Part shown: piece after piece, positions 8,706 to 17,657 of the stretch
Numbering within the stretch: position 1 is the stretch's first letter
Layout of the letters: every line of letters begins with the position of its first letter
Translations under genes and position numbers: made by a program
NCBI GenBank assembly: GCA_963706685.1
Contig: CAVPMY010000010.1
Coordinates: forward strand, 144,299-208,298
Direction: 5' to 3'
Length of the DNA: 64,000 nt
Source: CADEEN01 sp963706685
GTDB lineage: Bacteria > Pseudomonadota > Gammaproteobacteria > Burkholderiales > Burkholderiaceae_C
The notes under the pieces: generated by a model
The model's database searches: none
Seen by the model: the letters and a program-made list of their open reading frames with translations, nothing else
What the model was told of the DNA's origin: nothing

Positions 8706-11457
8706 CCGAAGCGCTGCGGTGACGCAAAACAGCGCCGGCTCATGGCACGCGCTCGACGCCGCAGCGACGCTGCAACGGCTGGACAGCGATGCCGGCGCCG
8801 GACTGTCGTCGCCGGCCGCCGCGCAGCGCAGCGCCGAGCACGGCCCGAACGCCCTGCCCGAGCCGCCGGCACGCTCGGTGCTCGTCGTCTTTTTGCGCCA
8901 GTTCAAGAGCCCGCTGATCTACATCCTGTTCATCGCCGCCGCGCTGGCGGCGAGCATGGGCCATTGGGGCGACGCGGCGGTGATCCTGGCCGTGGTCGTG
9001 GTCAATGCGCTCGTCGGCGCCTATCAGGAAGGCCGCGCCGAACGCTCGATGGCGGCGTTGCGCCGGCTGTCGACGCTGCAGGTGCGGGTGCTTCGCGACG
9101 GCCAGGAGCAGACCCTGCCGGCGCGCGAGCTGGTGCCCGGCGACATCCTGCTGCTGGCCGCCGGCGACGCCGTCGGCGCCGATGCGCGGCTGATCGACGC
9201 CGCAGCGCTCGCCGCTGCCGAAGCGGCACTGACCGGCGAGTCGGTGCCGGTATCGAAGCGCATCGACGCGTTGCCGCAAGCCACCGCGCTGGCCGACCGC
9301 CGCAACATGGTGTTCTCGGGCACCTACATCACGGCCGGCCGTGCGCGCGCGGTCGTCACCGCCACCGGCACGCACACCGAGGTCGGCGGCATCGCCCGCA
9401 TGACCGAAGGCGCCGAGGAACCGAAGACACCGCTCGAGCTGCGCATCGCGCAGTTCGGCCGCTACCTGGTCGGCGCGGCGCTGGGCCTGTTCGTCGTCGT
9501 CATGGTGCTCGGCCTGCTGCGCGGGCTGCCGTTCGACGATGTGATCCTGGTGGCGATCAGCCAGATGGTGTCGATGGTGCCCGAAGGCCTGCCGGTGGCG
9601 ATGACGATCGCGCTGGCGGTCGGCATGCAGCGCATGGCCGGTCGCGGCGCCATCATCCGCCGCCTGTCGGCCGTCGAGACGCTGGGCTCGACGACGGTGA
9701 TCTGCAGCGACAAGACCGGCACGCTGACGCGCAACGAGATGACGGTGGCCGCGCTGTGGCTGCCCGACCAGCGCACGATCGAGGTTTCGGGCGTCGGCTA
9801 CGCGCCGCAGGGCATGCTCAGCGCTGCCGGTCAGACGGTCGATGCGGCAGACCCGGCGCTGGTGGCGTTGTTGCGCGCGGCCGTGTTGTGCAACGACGCC
9901 GAGCTGGCGCCGCCGCAAGACGAGATCGCGTCATGGACCGTGCTCGGCGACCCGACCGAAGCGGCGCTGCTGGTGGCCGCACGCAAGGCCGGGCTCGATG
10001 CGGCCGCGCTGCGCAGCCAATGGCCGCGCGACGGCGAACTGCCGTTCGACGCCGACTGCAAGCTGATGGCGACGCGCCACGCCGATGCCGCAGGCGCCAC
10101 CCGCCCGCTCTACATCAAGGGCGCACCGGAAGCCGTGTTGCGCCTGTGCACGGCCGATGGCGCGGCCGCGGTCCGCGCCGCACGCGAGGCCGCCGACGCC
10201 ATGGCCGGTCGTGCCCTGCGCGTGCTCGGCGTGGCCGTGATCGACGGCCCACAGCCTGACGACGATGGCGCCGCCATGCCCGAGAACTACGACGCGCTCG
10301 TCGGCCGCGCCACCTTGCTCGGCCTGATCGGCCAGCTCGATCCGCCGCGCGAGGAGGTCAAAGTGGCGGTGGCCGAGTGCCGCGCCGCCGGCATCCGCCC
10401 GATCATGGTCACCGGCGACCACAAGCTGACCGGCATGGCCATTGCACGCCAACTCGGCATCGCGCGCGACGGCGACCGCGCCGTCGATGGCGCCGAACTC
10501 GAGCGCATGAACGAGACCGAACTGCTCGAAGGGCTGGATCACATCGCCGTGTTCGCCCGCGTGCACCCGGCGCAGAAGCTGCGCATCGTCGAAGCACTGC
10601 AGTCGCGCGGCGACGTCGTGGCGATGACCGGCGACGGCGTCAACGATGCGCCGGCATTGGCGCGCGCCGATGTCGGCGTGGCCATGGGCATCACCGGCAC
10701 CGAAGTCGCCAAGAGCGCGGCCAAGATCGTCATCACCGACGACAACTTCGCCACCATCGTCGGTGCGGTCGAGCAGGGCCGCGTCGTCTACGCCAACCTG
10801 AAGAAGGTCATCCTGTACCTGTTCGCCACGTCGATGGCCGAGGTGCTGGTGCTGCTGCTGGCACTGGTGCTGGGTTATCGGCTGCCGCTGGCGGCGGTGC
10901 AGATTCTGTGGATCAACATCGTCACCGAGGGCACGGTGACGGTGAACCTGGTGATGGACCCGCCCGACGGAGACGAGATGAAGCGCGCGCCGGTGCCGCG
11001 AAACGACCGCCTGCTCAGCAGCGACATGGTGTGGCGAGTGGCGCTGATGACACCGGTGATCGCGCTGTCGACCTTCGGCTGGTTCGTCTGGCGGCAGGCC
11101 GGCGACGTTGCCTACGAGTTGGTGCGCACCGAAACCTTCACCGTGCTGGCGGTGTGCCAGTGGTTCAATGTCCTCAACTGCCAGTCGGCAACGCGCTCGG
11201 CATTGGGCCTGCGCATCGTGCGCAACCCCTGGCTGCTCGGCGGGCTGCTGCTGAGCATCGGTCTGCAAGGTGCCGTGCTGTACTGGCCGCCGCTCAACGA
11301 GCTGTTCCATACCGTGCCGATCCCGCCGGCCGATCTGCTGCCGATCGTCGCCGTGGCCAGTGCCGTGCTGTGGGTCGAAGAGCTGCGCAAGCTGTTGCGC
11401 CGGCTCGGCTTGCGCCACCAACGCTCTGCTTCGCCGCCGCGAACGAAAACTGCTTAG
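8695..11457 (+). CDS. P2-type cation-transporting ATPase
   Basis: A 920-residue P-type ATPase with the full domain order: an N-terminal cation-ATPase segment (HGPNALPEPP), TM1-2, an actuator with ALTGESVPVSK, TM3-4 with VPEGLPVA (P2-class ion site), the phosphorylation motif ICSDKTGTLTRNEM, the nucleotide domain with IKGAPEAVL, the hinge TGDGVNDAPALARADVGVAMG, and a C-terminal set of TM helices. The sequence fits Ca2+ or Na+ pumps of the SERCA/PMCA-like group rather than heavy-metal pumps: there is no CPC and no metal-binding N-domain. ATG at 8695 lies within the antiporter gene; ATG at 8674 is an alternative. The stop TAG at 11455 is part of the target-site duplication of the element that follows. 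Confidence 0.92.
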   Translation: MASSRSAAVTQNSAGSWHALDAAATLQRLDSDAGAGLSSPAAAQRSAEHGPNALPEPPARSVLVVFLRQFKSPLIYILFIAAALAASMGHWGDAAVILAVVVVNALVGAYQEGRAERSMAALRRLSTLQVRVLRDGQEQTLPARELVPGDILLLAAGDAVGADARLIDAAALAAAEAALTGESVPVSKRIDALPQATALADRRNMVFSGTYITAGRARAVVTATGTHTEVGGIARMTEGAEEPKTPLELRIAQFGRYLVGAALGLFVVVMVLGLLRGLPFDDVILVAISQMVSMVPEGLPVAMTIALAVGMQRMAGRGAIIRRLSAVETLGSTTVICSDKTGTLTRNEMTVAALWLPDQRTIEVSGVGYAPQGMLSAAGQTVDAADPALVALLRAAVLCNDAELAPPQDEIASWTVLGDPTEAALLVAARKAGLDAAALRSQWPRDGELPFDADCKLMATRHADAAGATRPLYIKGAPEAVLRLCTADGAAAVRAAREAADAMAGRALRVLGVAVIDGPQPDDDGAAMPENYDALVGRATLLGLIGQLDPPREEVKVAVAECRAAGIRPIMVTGDHKLTGMAIARQLGIARDGDRAVDGAELERMNETELLEGLDHIAVFARVHPAQKLRIVEALQSRGDVVAMTGDGVNDAPALARADVGVAMGITGTEVAKSAAKIVITDDNFATIVGAVEQGRVVYANLKKVILYLFATSMAEVLVLLLALVLGYRLPLAAVQILWINIVTEGTVTVNLVMDPPDGDEMKRAPVPRNDRLLSSDMVWRVALMTPVIALSTFGWFVWRQAGDVAYELVRTETFTVLAVCQWFNVLNCQSATRSALGLRIVRNPWLLGGLLLSIGLQGAVLYWPPLNELFHTVPIPPADLLPIVAVASAVLWVEELRKLLRRLGLRHQRSASPPRTKTA

Positions 11458-11618
11458 GGCAACGCTGAAGAAGTCCCCGTGGATGCGCGCGCCCTGGTTT
11501 GGGATGGGCCGCAAGGCGCAAACCGCAGCCATAGCCCCAGCTATGGCGAGGATTTGCAACGCCGCGGACCGCCCAAAGCAGGGATGCGCGCGCCGCGAGG
11601 GACTTTTTCAGCGTTGCC
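11458..11618. mobile_element. MITE-like element 1, 161 bp, TSD TTAG
   Basis: A non-coding element with 20-base terminal inverted repeats: GGCAACGCTGAAGAAGTCCC on the left and its complement with one mismatch at 11599-11618. It is flanked by direct TTAG repeats at 11454-11457 and 11619-11622. YTAR four-base duplications are typical of IS5-group transposition, so a relative of that group is a candidate source of transposase. No transposase is present in the window. The left TTAG holds the stop TAG of the ATPase and the right TTAG holds the stop TAA of the convergent gene. The element therefore landed in a shared stop region and both genes stayed intact. It contains a 40-base hairpin also found in the element at 48200. 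Confidence 0.8.
11518..11557. repeat. Conserved 40-base hairpin core of element 1
   Basis: An imperfect palindrome with an 8-bp apical stem (GCCATAGC/GCTATGGC, loop CCCA), a fixed internal mismatch block and an outer GCAAA/TTTGC stem. Compared with 48261-48300, three base pairs (positions 3-38, 13-28 and 17-24 of the 40) change on both sides so that pairing is kept, while the mismatched bases are identical. This pattern supports a selected structure. Confidence 0.75.
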
Positions 11619-13301
11619 TTAGCCCGACTGCAGCAAGCGGATCAGCGCATCGATCACATCGCTGCCGTCGCTGGCCTTCAATCGATGCTGGCGCAGCGAG
11701 CGCGCGAGGTCGGCGCGCGCCAGCAGTTGTGTGTCGGCGCGGATCAGGATGCCGGCAATCGCGCGCTGCACGTCGAGCGAGCGCGCCAGCGGGAACAGGC
11801 CGGCGATGGCCTGCAGGCTTTGCGCATCGGACAGGCGCTGCTTGGCCAGCGTCTCGAGCGCACGCAGCTGCGCGCCGGCGGCGCGCATGCGTGCGATGCC
11901 CGAGGTCACGGCCCGCACTTCGCCGACATCGGCCAGCGGCCGGTGGCGCAGGTAGACCTGCGCCAGCTCGACATCGTCCTCGCGGGCGCTGGTCAGCGCG
12001 CGCACCGTGCGTTCGTGGGCTTCGCTGCTGCCCAGGCAGGCCAGCACGGCCGCGTGTGCAATGCTGTCGGGTCGTGTCGCACCCGTGGCCAGCAGTTGAC
12101 TCGCCGCTGCCGGCTCGCGCTGGCGATGGGTTGCGCAGACGAGATCGACTTCGTGCTTGCCGACACCGCCACGGGCCATGCGGTCGGCAATCATGCGCAC
12201 GAATTCGGCCTGCTCCTGTGCCGGCGTCAGCCAGCCGAGGCTGCGCGCCAGGGCCATCATGCGGGTCTGCACGGCCGCGTCGTCGGCATCGCGCGCGAAC
12301 ACGAGGTAACGCTCGCGCGCACGCCGATCGCCTTCGATCGCCGCCAGCGCTGCGGCGACCTCGGGCTGCAGGCGCTGGGCCGGACCGATCGAGGCCGCGT
12401 AGCGTTCGAGGTGATCGAAGAACATGCGCACATCGGTCATGTCGCGCTGCAGCGCCTGGTGCATGAAGGCCAGCTTTTGCGCCGCCGAGGGCGCGTCGTC
12501 GGCGAAGCTGCACATGTCACGGCGCAAGGCCGCGTGCGGATCGGCGTCGGTCAGCCCGGCCACGGCGATCATCGAGCTCGGCGCGAACAGTTGGAGCAGC
12601 GTCTGGCTGGCGCGGCCGCTGGCGATCTCGCCGGCGGGTGCGGTCTGGAAATAGCGCTCGAGCAGCGGCCCCGCCGTGGCACCGAGTGGCGCCTTCGACG
12701 AAAAGCCGTAGAGCACCGGCACATCCTTGAAGATGTGGCGCAGCCGGTCGCGGTTGCTTTGGCCATAGCGTTCGCCGAGCAGGCCCGCCATGCGTTCGGC
12801 GTCGGCCTGCGATTGGCCCGATCGCACGAGGCTGCGCAGGATCTCGGCCGAGGCGACATGCCGCGGTTCCGATTTCAGGGTGTTGCAGCCGAACAGGTAG
12901 ACCTCCTCGAGCTGCGCAAACAAGCCGCCGCATGACGCGCTGCACGAAGCCCGCTGCAGGTCATGCACCGGCAGGTTCTCGCTGTTCTCGAAGCGGTCGG
13001 TATAGAACTCGCTGCCGTCGTCGAAATGGCCGGAGATGACGAGCGCGTCGCAGCGCACGCCGCTGTGGCAGGCCGAGTCCAGCCAGTCGGGCTGGCCGCG
13101 CTGCACCAGTTCGACGAAGCGATACTGGTCGCGCGGCAGGTGGCGCTGCAGGACGTCCTTCTCGTCGGGCGAGTTGATGGTGACGGTGCAGACCGTCTTC
13201 GGTGCCGCGCCGGCACCGATCGGCCAGGCCGCGGCGACGCAGAGCAGCGCGGCGGTCGAGGCGCCGCGCAGTGATCGTCTGAAGGCGGTTGACTGCAGCA
13301 T
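11619..13301 (-). CDS. Secreted caspase-like family protein, copy B
   Basis: A 560-residue protein of unrecognised family with a Sec signal peptide ending near GAGAAPKTV. The first 180 residues hold an alpha/beta segment with a His in ALVISGHFDDG and a Cys in EEVYLFGCNTL. This order (hydrophobic strand-SGH, then hydrophobic strand-GCNT) resembles the His/Cys dyad of caspase, CHAT and gingipain-like peptidases. The C-terminal 350 residues are alpha-helical and may be repeats. It is a clear paralogue of the next upstream gene (13361-15025), sharing PDWL.SACH.GVRCD, RHIFKDVPVLYGFS-type and AIAGILIRAD segments. The stop TAA lies in the duplication flanking element 1. The ATG at 13301 is 59 bases after the upstream stop. 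Peptidase activity is inferred from motif order only. Confidence 0.75.
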   Translation of the reverse strand: MLQSTAFRRSLRGASTAALLCVAAAWPIGAGAAPKTVCTVTINSPDEKDVLQRHLPRDQYRFVELVQRGQPDWLDSACHSGVRCDALVISGHFDDGSEFYTDRFENSENLPVHDLQRASCSASCGGLFAQLEEVYLFGCNTLKSEPRHVASAEILRSLVRSGQSQADAERMAGLLGERYGQSNRDRLRHIFKDVPVLYGFSSKAPLGATAGPLLERYFQTAPAGEIASGRASQTLLQLFAPSSMIAVAGLTDADPHAALRRDMCSFADDAPSAAQKLAFMHQALQRDMTDVRMFFDHLERYAASIGPAQRLQPEVAAALAAIEGDRRARERYLVFARDADDAAVQTRMMALARSLGWLTPAQEQAEFVRMIADRMARGGVGKHEVDLVCATHRQREPAAASQLLATGATRPDSIAHAAVLACLGSSEAHERTVRALTSAREDDVELAQVYLRHRPLADVGEVRAVTSGIARMRAAGAQLRALETLAKQRLSDAQSLQAIAGLFPLARSLDVQRAIAGILIRADTQLLARADLARSLRQHRLKASDGSDVIDALIRLLQSG

Positions 13302-13360
13302 GCCGCGAGTGTTTCACAGACCGCGCCGAGGAGAAACGTTCGTCCAGCCGACGCAGGCCC

Positions 13361-15025
13361 TCATTGCGATTGCAACCTGAAAATCAGTGCGTCGATCACG
13401 TTTTCGTCGTCCGCTGACGGCAAGCGGTGCGCGAGCAGGCTGTTCACGAGCTGCGGGCCGGCGATGGGCCGCAGGTCGGCGCGGATCAGGATGCCGGCGA
13501 TGGCGGCCTGCACAGCCGCTGACGACGTCTGCGCAAAGAGCTGCGTCAGCCTGTCGAGGATGCGCTGATCGGACAGGTAGTGCCGGCCCAGCGCCTCCAG
13601 CGCCCGCACCTGCGCGTCGGACGGCTCCATGGCAGCGATGCCCTCGGCGAGCCGGCGCAACTCGGCCGCGTCGGTGATCGGCCGCTGGCGCAGGTAGGCC
13701 TGCGCGATCTGCACTGCGGTCTCGTCGTTGTCGAGCAGGACCTGCAGCGTGCGCGCACGGCCCTCGGCGCTGCCCAGGCAGGCGCGCACCGCGGCATGGC
13801 TCACGTCGTCGGCCGGACTGCCCGGCGGCACGCGCCGGTTGAACGTGCCGTCGAGTTCGCCCTGCGCGTTGAGCTGGCAGGCCAGAGCGACCTCGGCCAC
13901 GCCAACCTGGGTCCGAGATTGCAGCTCGCCCAGCATCAGGGCGAGTTCCTGCCAGCGCCCGTCGGGCGAGAGCCAGCCCAGATCGTGGGCGACGTTGACC
14001 ATGCGCACCCGCACTTCGGGCGGCTCGGCCTGGCGCGCGAAGTCGAGAAACCGTGTGCGGGCGTCGCTGTCGCGGGCGATGTTTTCGAGCGCCTGGGCCA
14101 CGGCCGGTGTCTGCCGCGTCGCTGCGTCGAGCGATGCGGTCAGGCGCTGGATGCGGTCGAGGTAGAGCCGCGCTTCGCCCATGTGCCGTTGCACGAGCTG
14201 GTGGACGAAGGCCAGTTTGGTGGCGTCCGACAAACGGTCGTCGGCAAACTGGCACATGTCCTGCCGTGCGTCGATGTGCGGATCCTTGTCGGTCATGCCG
14301 CGGGCAGCGGACATCGAAAACGGCGCGAAGGTGCCGAGCAATCGGCTGCTGCGGCGGCCCTTGCCGACCTCGCCGGCGCCGGTGGCGCGAAAGTAGCGGT
14401 CGAGCGTGGAGGCGGCGACCGGACCCAACGGTGCCAAAGTCGAAAAGCCGTAGATCATCGGCACGTCCTTGAACACCTGGCGCATGCGGTCGCGGCTGCT
14501 CTCGCCGTGTGCCGCCGTCAGCGACTGCAGCTCGCGTCTGGCCTCCGTGGTCGACAGGCCATCGCGGACCAGGCTGCGAACGACGCCGGCCGATGCGCTG
14601 CTCTGCGGATCCGGATTCAGCGTGTTGCAGCCGAACAGATAGACCTCCTTGAGCCGCGAAAACAATCCGGGGCAGGAGCCGCTGCACGAGACGCGTTCCA
14701 GCTCGGCCACAGGCAGGTACTCGTCGACCTCCAGCCGATCGGAGAAGAACTGCGTGCCGCCGTCGTAGTGGCCGGAGATGATGAGCACGTCGCAGCGCAC
14801 GCCGGCGTGGCAGGCCGAGGCCAGCCAATCGGGCCGGCCGCGCTCGACCAGTTCGACGAAGCGGACCTTCGACTCGGGCAGGTAGCGGCGAAAGGTCTGC
14901 TGCTCGTCGGCCGAATTGACGGTGATGGTGCACACCGTCTGCGTTTCGGCGGCGGCCAGCGGCGTCGACCACGCCGACAGCGCCATGGTGAGCAAGATCA
15001 GGCAGGACGTCGCGGGCCGGCGCAT
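13361..15025 (-). CDS. Secreted caspase-like family protein, copy A
   Basis: A 554-residue paralogue of the gene at 11619-13301. The ATG at 15025 gives a standard signal peptide (MRRPATSCLILLTMALSAW, cleavage near LAAAE). The putative dyad is again present: VLIISGHYDGG (His) and KEVYLFGCNTL (Cys), separated by a region rich in cysteines (ERVSCSGSCPGLF). Those cysteines would suit a disulfide-bonded periplasmic or secreted protein. The C-terminal half is alanine-rich helices ending RLQSQ. It follows ppsA on the same strand with a 76-base gap, so the two paralogues may be transcribed from the ppsA promoter and its Crp/Fnr-type box. No substrate or inhibitor gene can be named. Confidence 0.75.
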   Translation of the reverse strand: MRRPATSCLILLTMALSAWSTPLAAAETQTVCTITVNSADEQQTFRRYLPESKVRFVELVERGRPDWLASACHAGVRCDVLIISGHYDGGTQFFSDRLEVDEYLPVAELERVSCSGSCPGLFSRLKEVYLFGCNTLNPDPQSSASAGVVRSLVRDGLSTTEARRELQSLTAAHGESSRDRMRQVFKDVPMIYGFSTLAPLGPVAASTLDRYFRATGAGEVGKGRRSSRLLGTFAPFSMSAARGMTDKDPHIDARQDMCQFADDRLSDATKLAFVHQLVQRHMGEARLYLDRIQRLTASLDAATRQTPAVAQALENIARDSDARTRFLDFARQAEPPEVRVRMVNVAHDLGWLSPDGRWQELALMLGELQSRTQVGVAEVALACQLNAQGELDGTFNRRVPPGSPADDVSHAAVRACLGSAEGRARTLQVLLDNDETAVQIAQAYLRQRPITDAAELRRLAEGIAAMEPSDAQVRALEALGRHYLSDQRILDRLTQLFAQTSSAAVQAAIAGILIRADLRPIAGPQLVNSLLAHRLPSADDENVIDALIFRLQSQ

Positions 15026-15101
15026 GGAAATTGGGTGACGAGCGTTGTGCACGCGGCCGACGCCGCGCTGGTGCACAGGTTCGCGCGCCAAGGACGAAGT
15101 G

Positions 15102-17537
15102 TCAAGCGCTGCGCTCGCGCGGCGCGATACCCAGCCGCTGTTCGACCGCCAGTACATTGCGCGCCACCTGCAGCAGCGTGTCAGGCGTGACGCTCATCGA
15201 ATCGATGCCGATCTCCACCAGGTACTCGACCATCTCGGGGTAGTCGGACGGTGCCTGGCCGCAGATGCCCGAATGGCGCTGGTTGCGTCGCGCGCCGTCG
15301 ACGGTCTGGCGGATCAGCGCCTTGACGCCGGCGTCGCGTTCGTCGAAGTCGAAGGCGACGATCTCGGAATCGCGGTCGACGCCGAGCGTGAGCTGCGTCA
15401 GGTCGTTCGAGCCGATCGAGAAGCCGTCGAACAACTGGGCGAAGGCGTCGATCTGGATGACGTTGTTCGGGATCTCGCACATGACGTAGATCTCCAGGCC
15501 ATCGACGCCGCGCTGCAGGCCCTGTTCGGCCATCGCCTTCAACACGCGTTCGCCCTCGTCGACGCGGCGGCAGAACGGGATCATCAGCTTGACGTTGGTC
15601 AGGCCCATGTCTTCGCGCACGCGCCGCATGGCCGCACATTCGAGCGCAAAGCCTTCGGCATAGGCCGGATGCGCATAGCGCGAGGCGCCGCGAAAGCCGA
15701 GCATCGGGTTGGCCTCGGTGGGCTCGAACCAGCGCCCGCCGAGCAGGCTGGCGTATTCGTTGGTCTTGAAGTCGGACAGGCGGACGATGACCGGCTTCGG
15801 ATAGAACGCCGCGGCGATCATGCCGACGCCTTCGGACAACTGCTTGACGAAGTAGTCGCCGGGCTGCGTGTAGCCGTCGGTGAGGCGGGCGATCTGCTCG
15901 CGCACCTTCGCATCATCGATGCGCTGCGGGTGGACGAGCGCCATCGGATGCACCTGGATGTGCTCGGCGACGATGAACTCCATGCGCGCCAGGCCGACGC
16001 CGTCGTTGGGCAGGAAGCTGGTCTGGAAGGCGATGTCCGGATTGCCGAGGTTGACCATGACATGCGTGCGCGGGCGCGCCAGCGTCGAGACATCCGTGCG
16101 GGTCACGGTCACGTCGACCTTGCCGGCGTAGACGCGGCCGACGTTGCCTTCGGCGCAGGACACCGTGACCTCGTCGCCAGTGCGGATCGACGTCGTCGCC
16201 GTGTCGCAACCGACCACCGCCGGGATGCCGAGCTCGCGGGCGACGATGGCCGCATGGCAGGTGCGGCCGCCGCGGTTGGTGACGACGGCGGCGGCGCTTT
16301 TCATCACCGTGCCCCAGTCGGGCGCCGTGGTGTCGGCGATCAGCACCTCGCCGGCGTGGAACTGGCCGAGCTGCGAAACATCGGTGATGACGCGCGCCCT
16401 GCCCGTGGCCACGCGCGTACCGACCGCGCGGCCGCTCGTCAACGGTTTGCCCTTGGCGCCGAGCTTGAACTCCTCGAGCATGCCCGGCGCACGCCGCGAT
16501 GCCACCGTTTCCGGCCGCGCCTGGACCACGTAGAGCTGGCCGTCGAGGCCGTCCTTGGCCCATTCGACATCCATCGGTGTCGGCTGTCCGGCCTTGCGGC
16601 TGTAGTGCTCCTCGATGCGCATCGTGGCCTCGGCCAGGCTCAGCACCTCGTCGTCGCTGATGCAAAAGCGCCGCTGCTCCTCGAGCGCCGTCGGCACGGT
16701 GCGCGTGGTCTCGCGGCCGGCCGCCTTGGCGTAGACCATGCGAATTTCCTTGCCGCCGAGCTTGCGCCGCAGCACGGCGCGCTTGCCGTCGCGAAAGGTC
16801 GGCTTGAAGACGTAGAACTCGTCCGGGTCCACGGTGCCCTGGACGACGGTCTCGCCCAGCCCGTAGGCGCCGGTGATGAACACGACATCGCGAAAGCCGG
16901 TTTCGGTGTCGAGCGAAAAGGTCACGCCGCTGGCCGCGCAGTCGGAGCGCACCATCTTCATGACGCCGACCGACAGGTAGACCTTGAAGTGGTCGAAGCC
17001 GTTCTCGACGCGGTAGCTGATGGCGCGGTCCTTGAACAGGCTGGCGAAACACAGACGCACCGCGTCGAGCAGGCGGGCCTCGCCGCTGATGTTGAGGAAG
17101 CTCTCGTGCTGGCCGGCAAAGCTGGCCGTCGGCAAGTCTTCGGCGGTGGCCGAACTGCGCACCGCACAGGTCAGCGTGTCGCCGTACTCGTCGCGCAGGC
17201 GCGCGTAGGCGGCGAGGATCTCGCTCGTCAGGTCGTCCGGCAGCCTGGCGGCGTGGATGATCTCGCGCGCCTGCTGCGCGCGCCGCGCCAGGTCATCGAC
17301 ATCGCGCACGTCCAGGCCGTCGAGCGCGGCATGCAGCCGCGGCCAGGCATCGGCCTGGTCAAGCACATGGCGATAGGCCTCGGCCGTGACTGCAAAGCCG
17401 TTGGGCACGCGCACGCCCTCTCGCGTCAGCTCGCAGAACATCTCGCCGAGCGAGGCGTTCTTGCCGCCCACCAGCGGCACGTCGGCCATGCCCAGGTCCG
17501 AGAACCAGCGGATGTATTTGCTGCGCTTGTTTGCCAT
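15102..17537 (-). CDS. ppsA: Phosphoenolpyruvate synthase
   Basis: PpsA (811 residues, normal length) converts pyruvate and ATP to phosphoenolpyruvate, AMP and phosphate, the gluconeogenic entry from C2/C3 substrates. The N-terminal ATP-grasp-like domain starts SDLGMADVPLVGGKNASLGE. The swivelling domain has the phospho-histidine in GGRTCHAAIVARELGIPAVV. The C-terminal PEP-binding barrel has GSNDLTQLTLGVDRDS and the catalytic Cys in GICGQAPSDYPEM. ATG at 17537 is followed by the family-typical MANKRSKYIRWF. A Crp/Fnr-type site lies about 95 bases upstream. With the PDH/acetyl-CoA synthetase operon elsewhere in the window it forms a pyruvate-acetate-PEP node. Confidence 0.96.
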   Translation of the reverse strand: MANKRSKYIRWFSDLGMADVPLVGGKNASLGEMFCELTREGVRVPNGFAVTAEAYRHVLDQADAWPRLHAALDGLDVRDVDDLARRAQQAREIIHAARLPDDLTSEILAAYARLRDEYGDTLTCAVRSSATAEDLPTASFAGQHESFLNISGEARLLDAVRLCFASLFKDRAISYRVENGFDHFKVYLSVGVMKMVRSDCAASGVTFSLDTETGFRDVVFITGAYGLGETVVQGTVDPDEFYVFKPTFRDGKRAVLRRKLGGKEIRMVYAKAAGRETTRTVPTALEEQRRFCISDDEVLSLAEATMRIEEHYSRKAGQPTPMDVEWAKDGLDGQLYVVQARPETVASRRAPGMLEEFKLGAKGKPLTSGRAVGTRVATGRARVITDVSQLGQFHAGEVLIADTTAPDWGTVMKSAAAVVTNRGGRTCHAAIVARELGIPAVVGCDTATTSIRTGDEVTVSCAEGNVGRVYAGKVDVTVTRTDVSTLARPRTHVMVNLGNPDIAFQTSFLPNDGVGLARMEFIVAEHIQVHPMALVHPQRIDDAKVREQIARLTDGYTQPGDYFVKQLSEGVGMIAAAFYPKPVIVRLSDFKTNEYASLLGGRWFEPTEANPMLGFRGASRYAHPAYAEGFALECAAMRRVREDMGLTNVKLMIPFCRRVDEGERVLKAMAEQGLQRGVDGLEIYVMCEIPNNVIQIDAFAQLFDGFSIGSNDLTQLTLGVDRDSEIVAFDFDERDAGVKALIRQTVDGARRNQRHSGICGQAPSDYPEMVEYLVEIGIDSMSVTPDTLLQVARNVLAVEQRLGIAPRERSA

Positions 17538-17632
17538 GTCTGCTCCTGTCGCTGCGCTGATTCCGCAATGCGATGGTCATTGCCTCTTGCAGCGCGTTGT
17601 GCGCAGACTAGGTGCATCGGCGCTGCACTGGC

Positions 17633-17646
17633 TTGACCCGGATCAG
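17633..17646. promoter_or_regulatory. Crp/Fnr-type box, TTGACCCGGATCAG
   Basis: A 14-base dyad close to TTGAT-N4-ATCAA, 95 bases before the ppsA ATG. It sits just beyond the 3' end of the next gene upstream, so ppsA is the likely target. Confidence 0.5.
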
Positions 17647-17657
17647 ACCTGCTGCGG

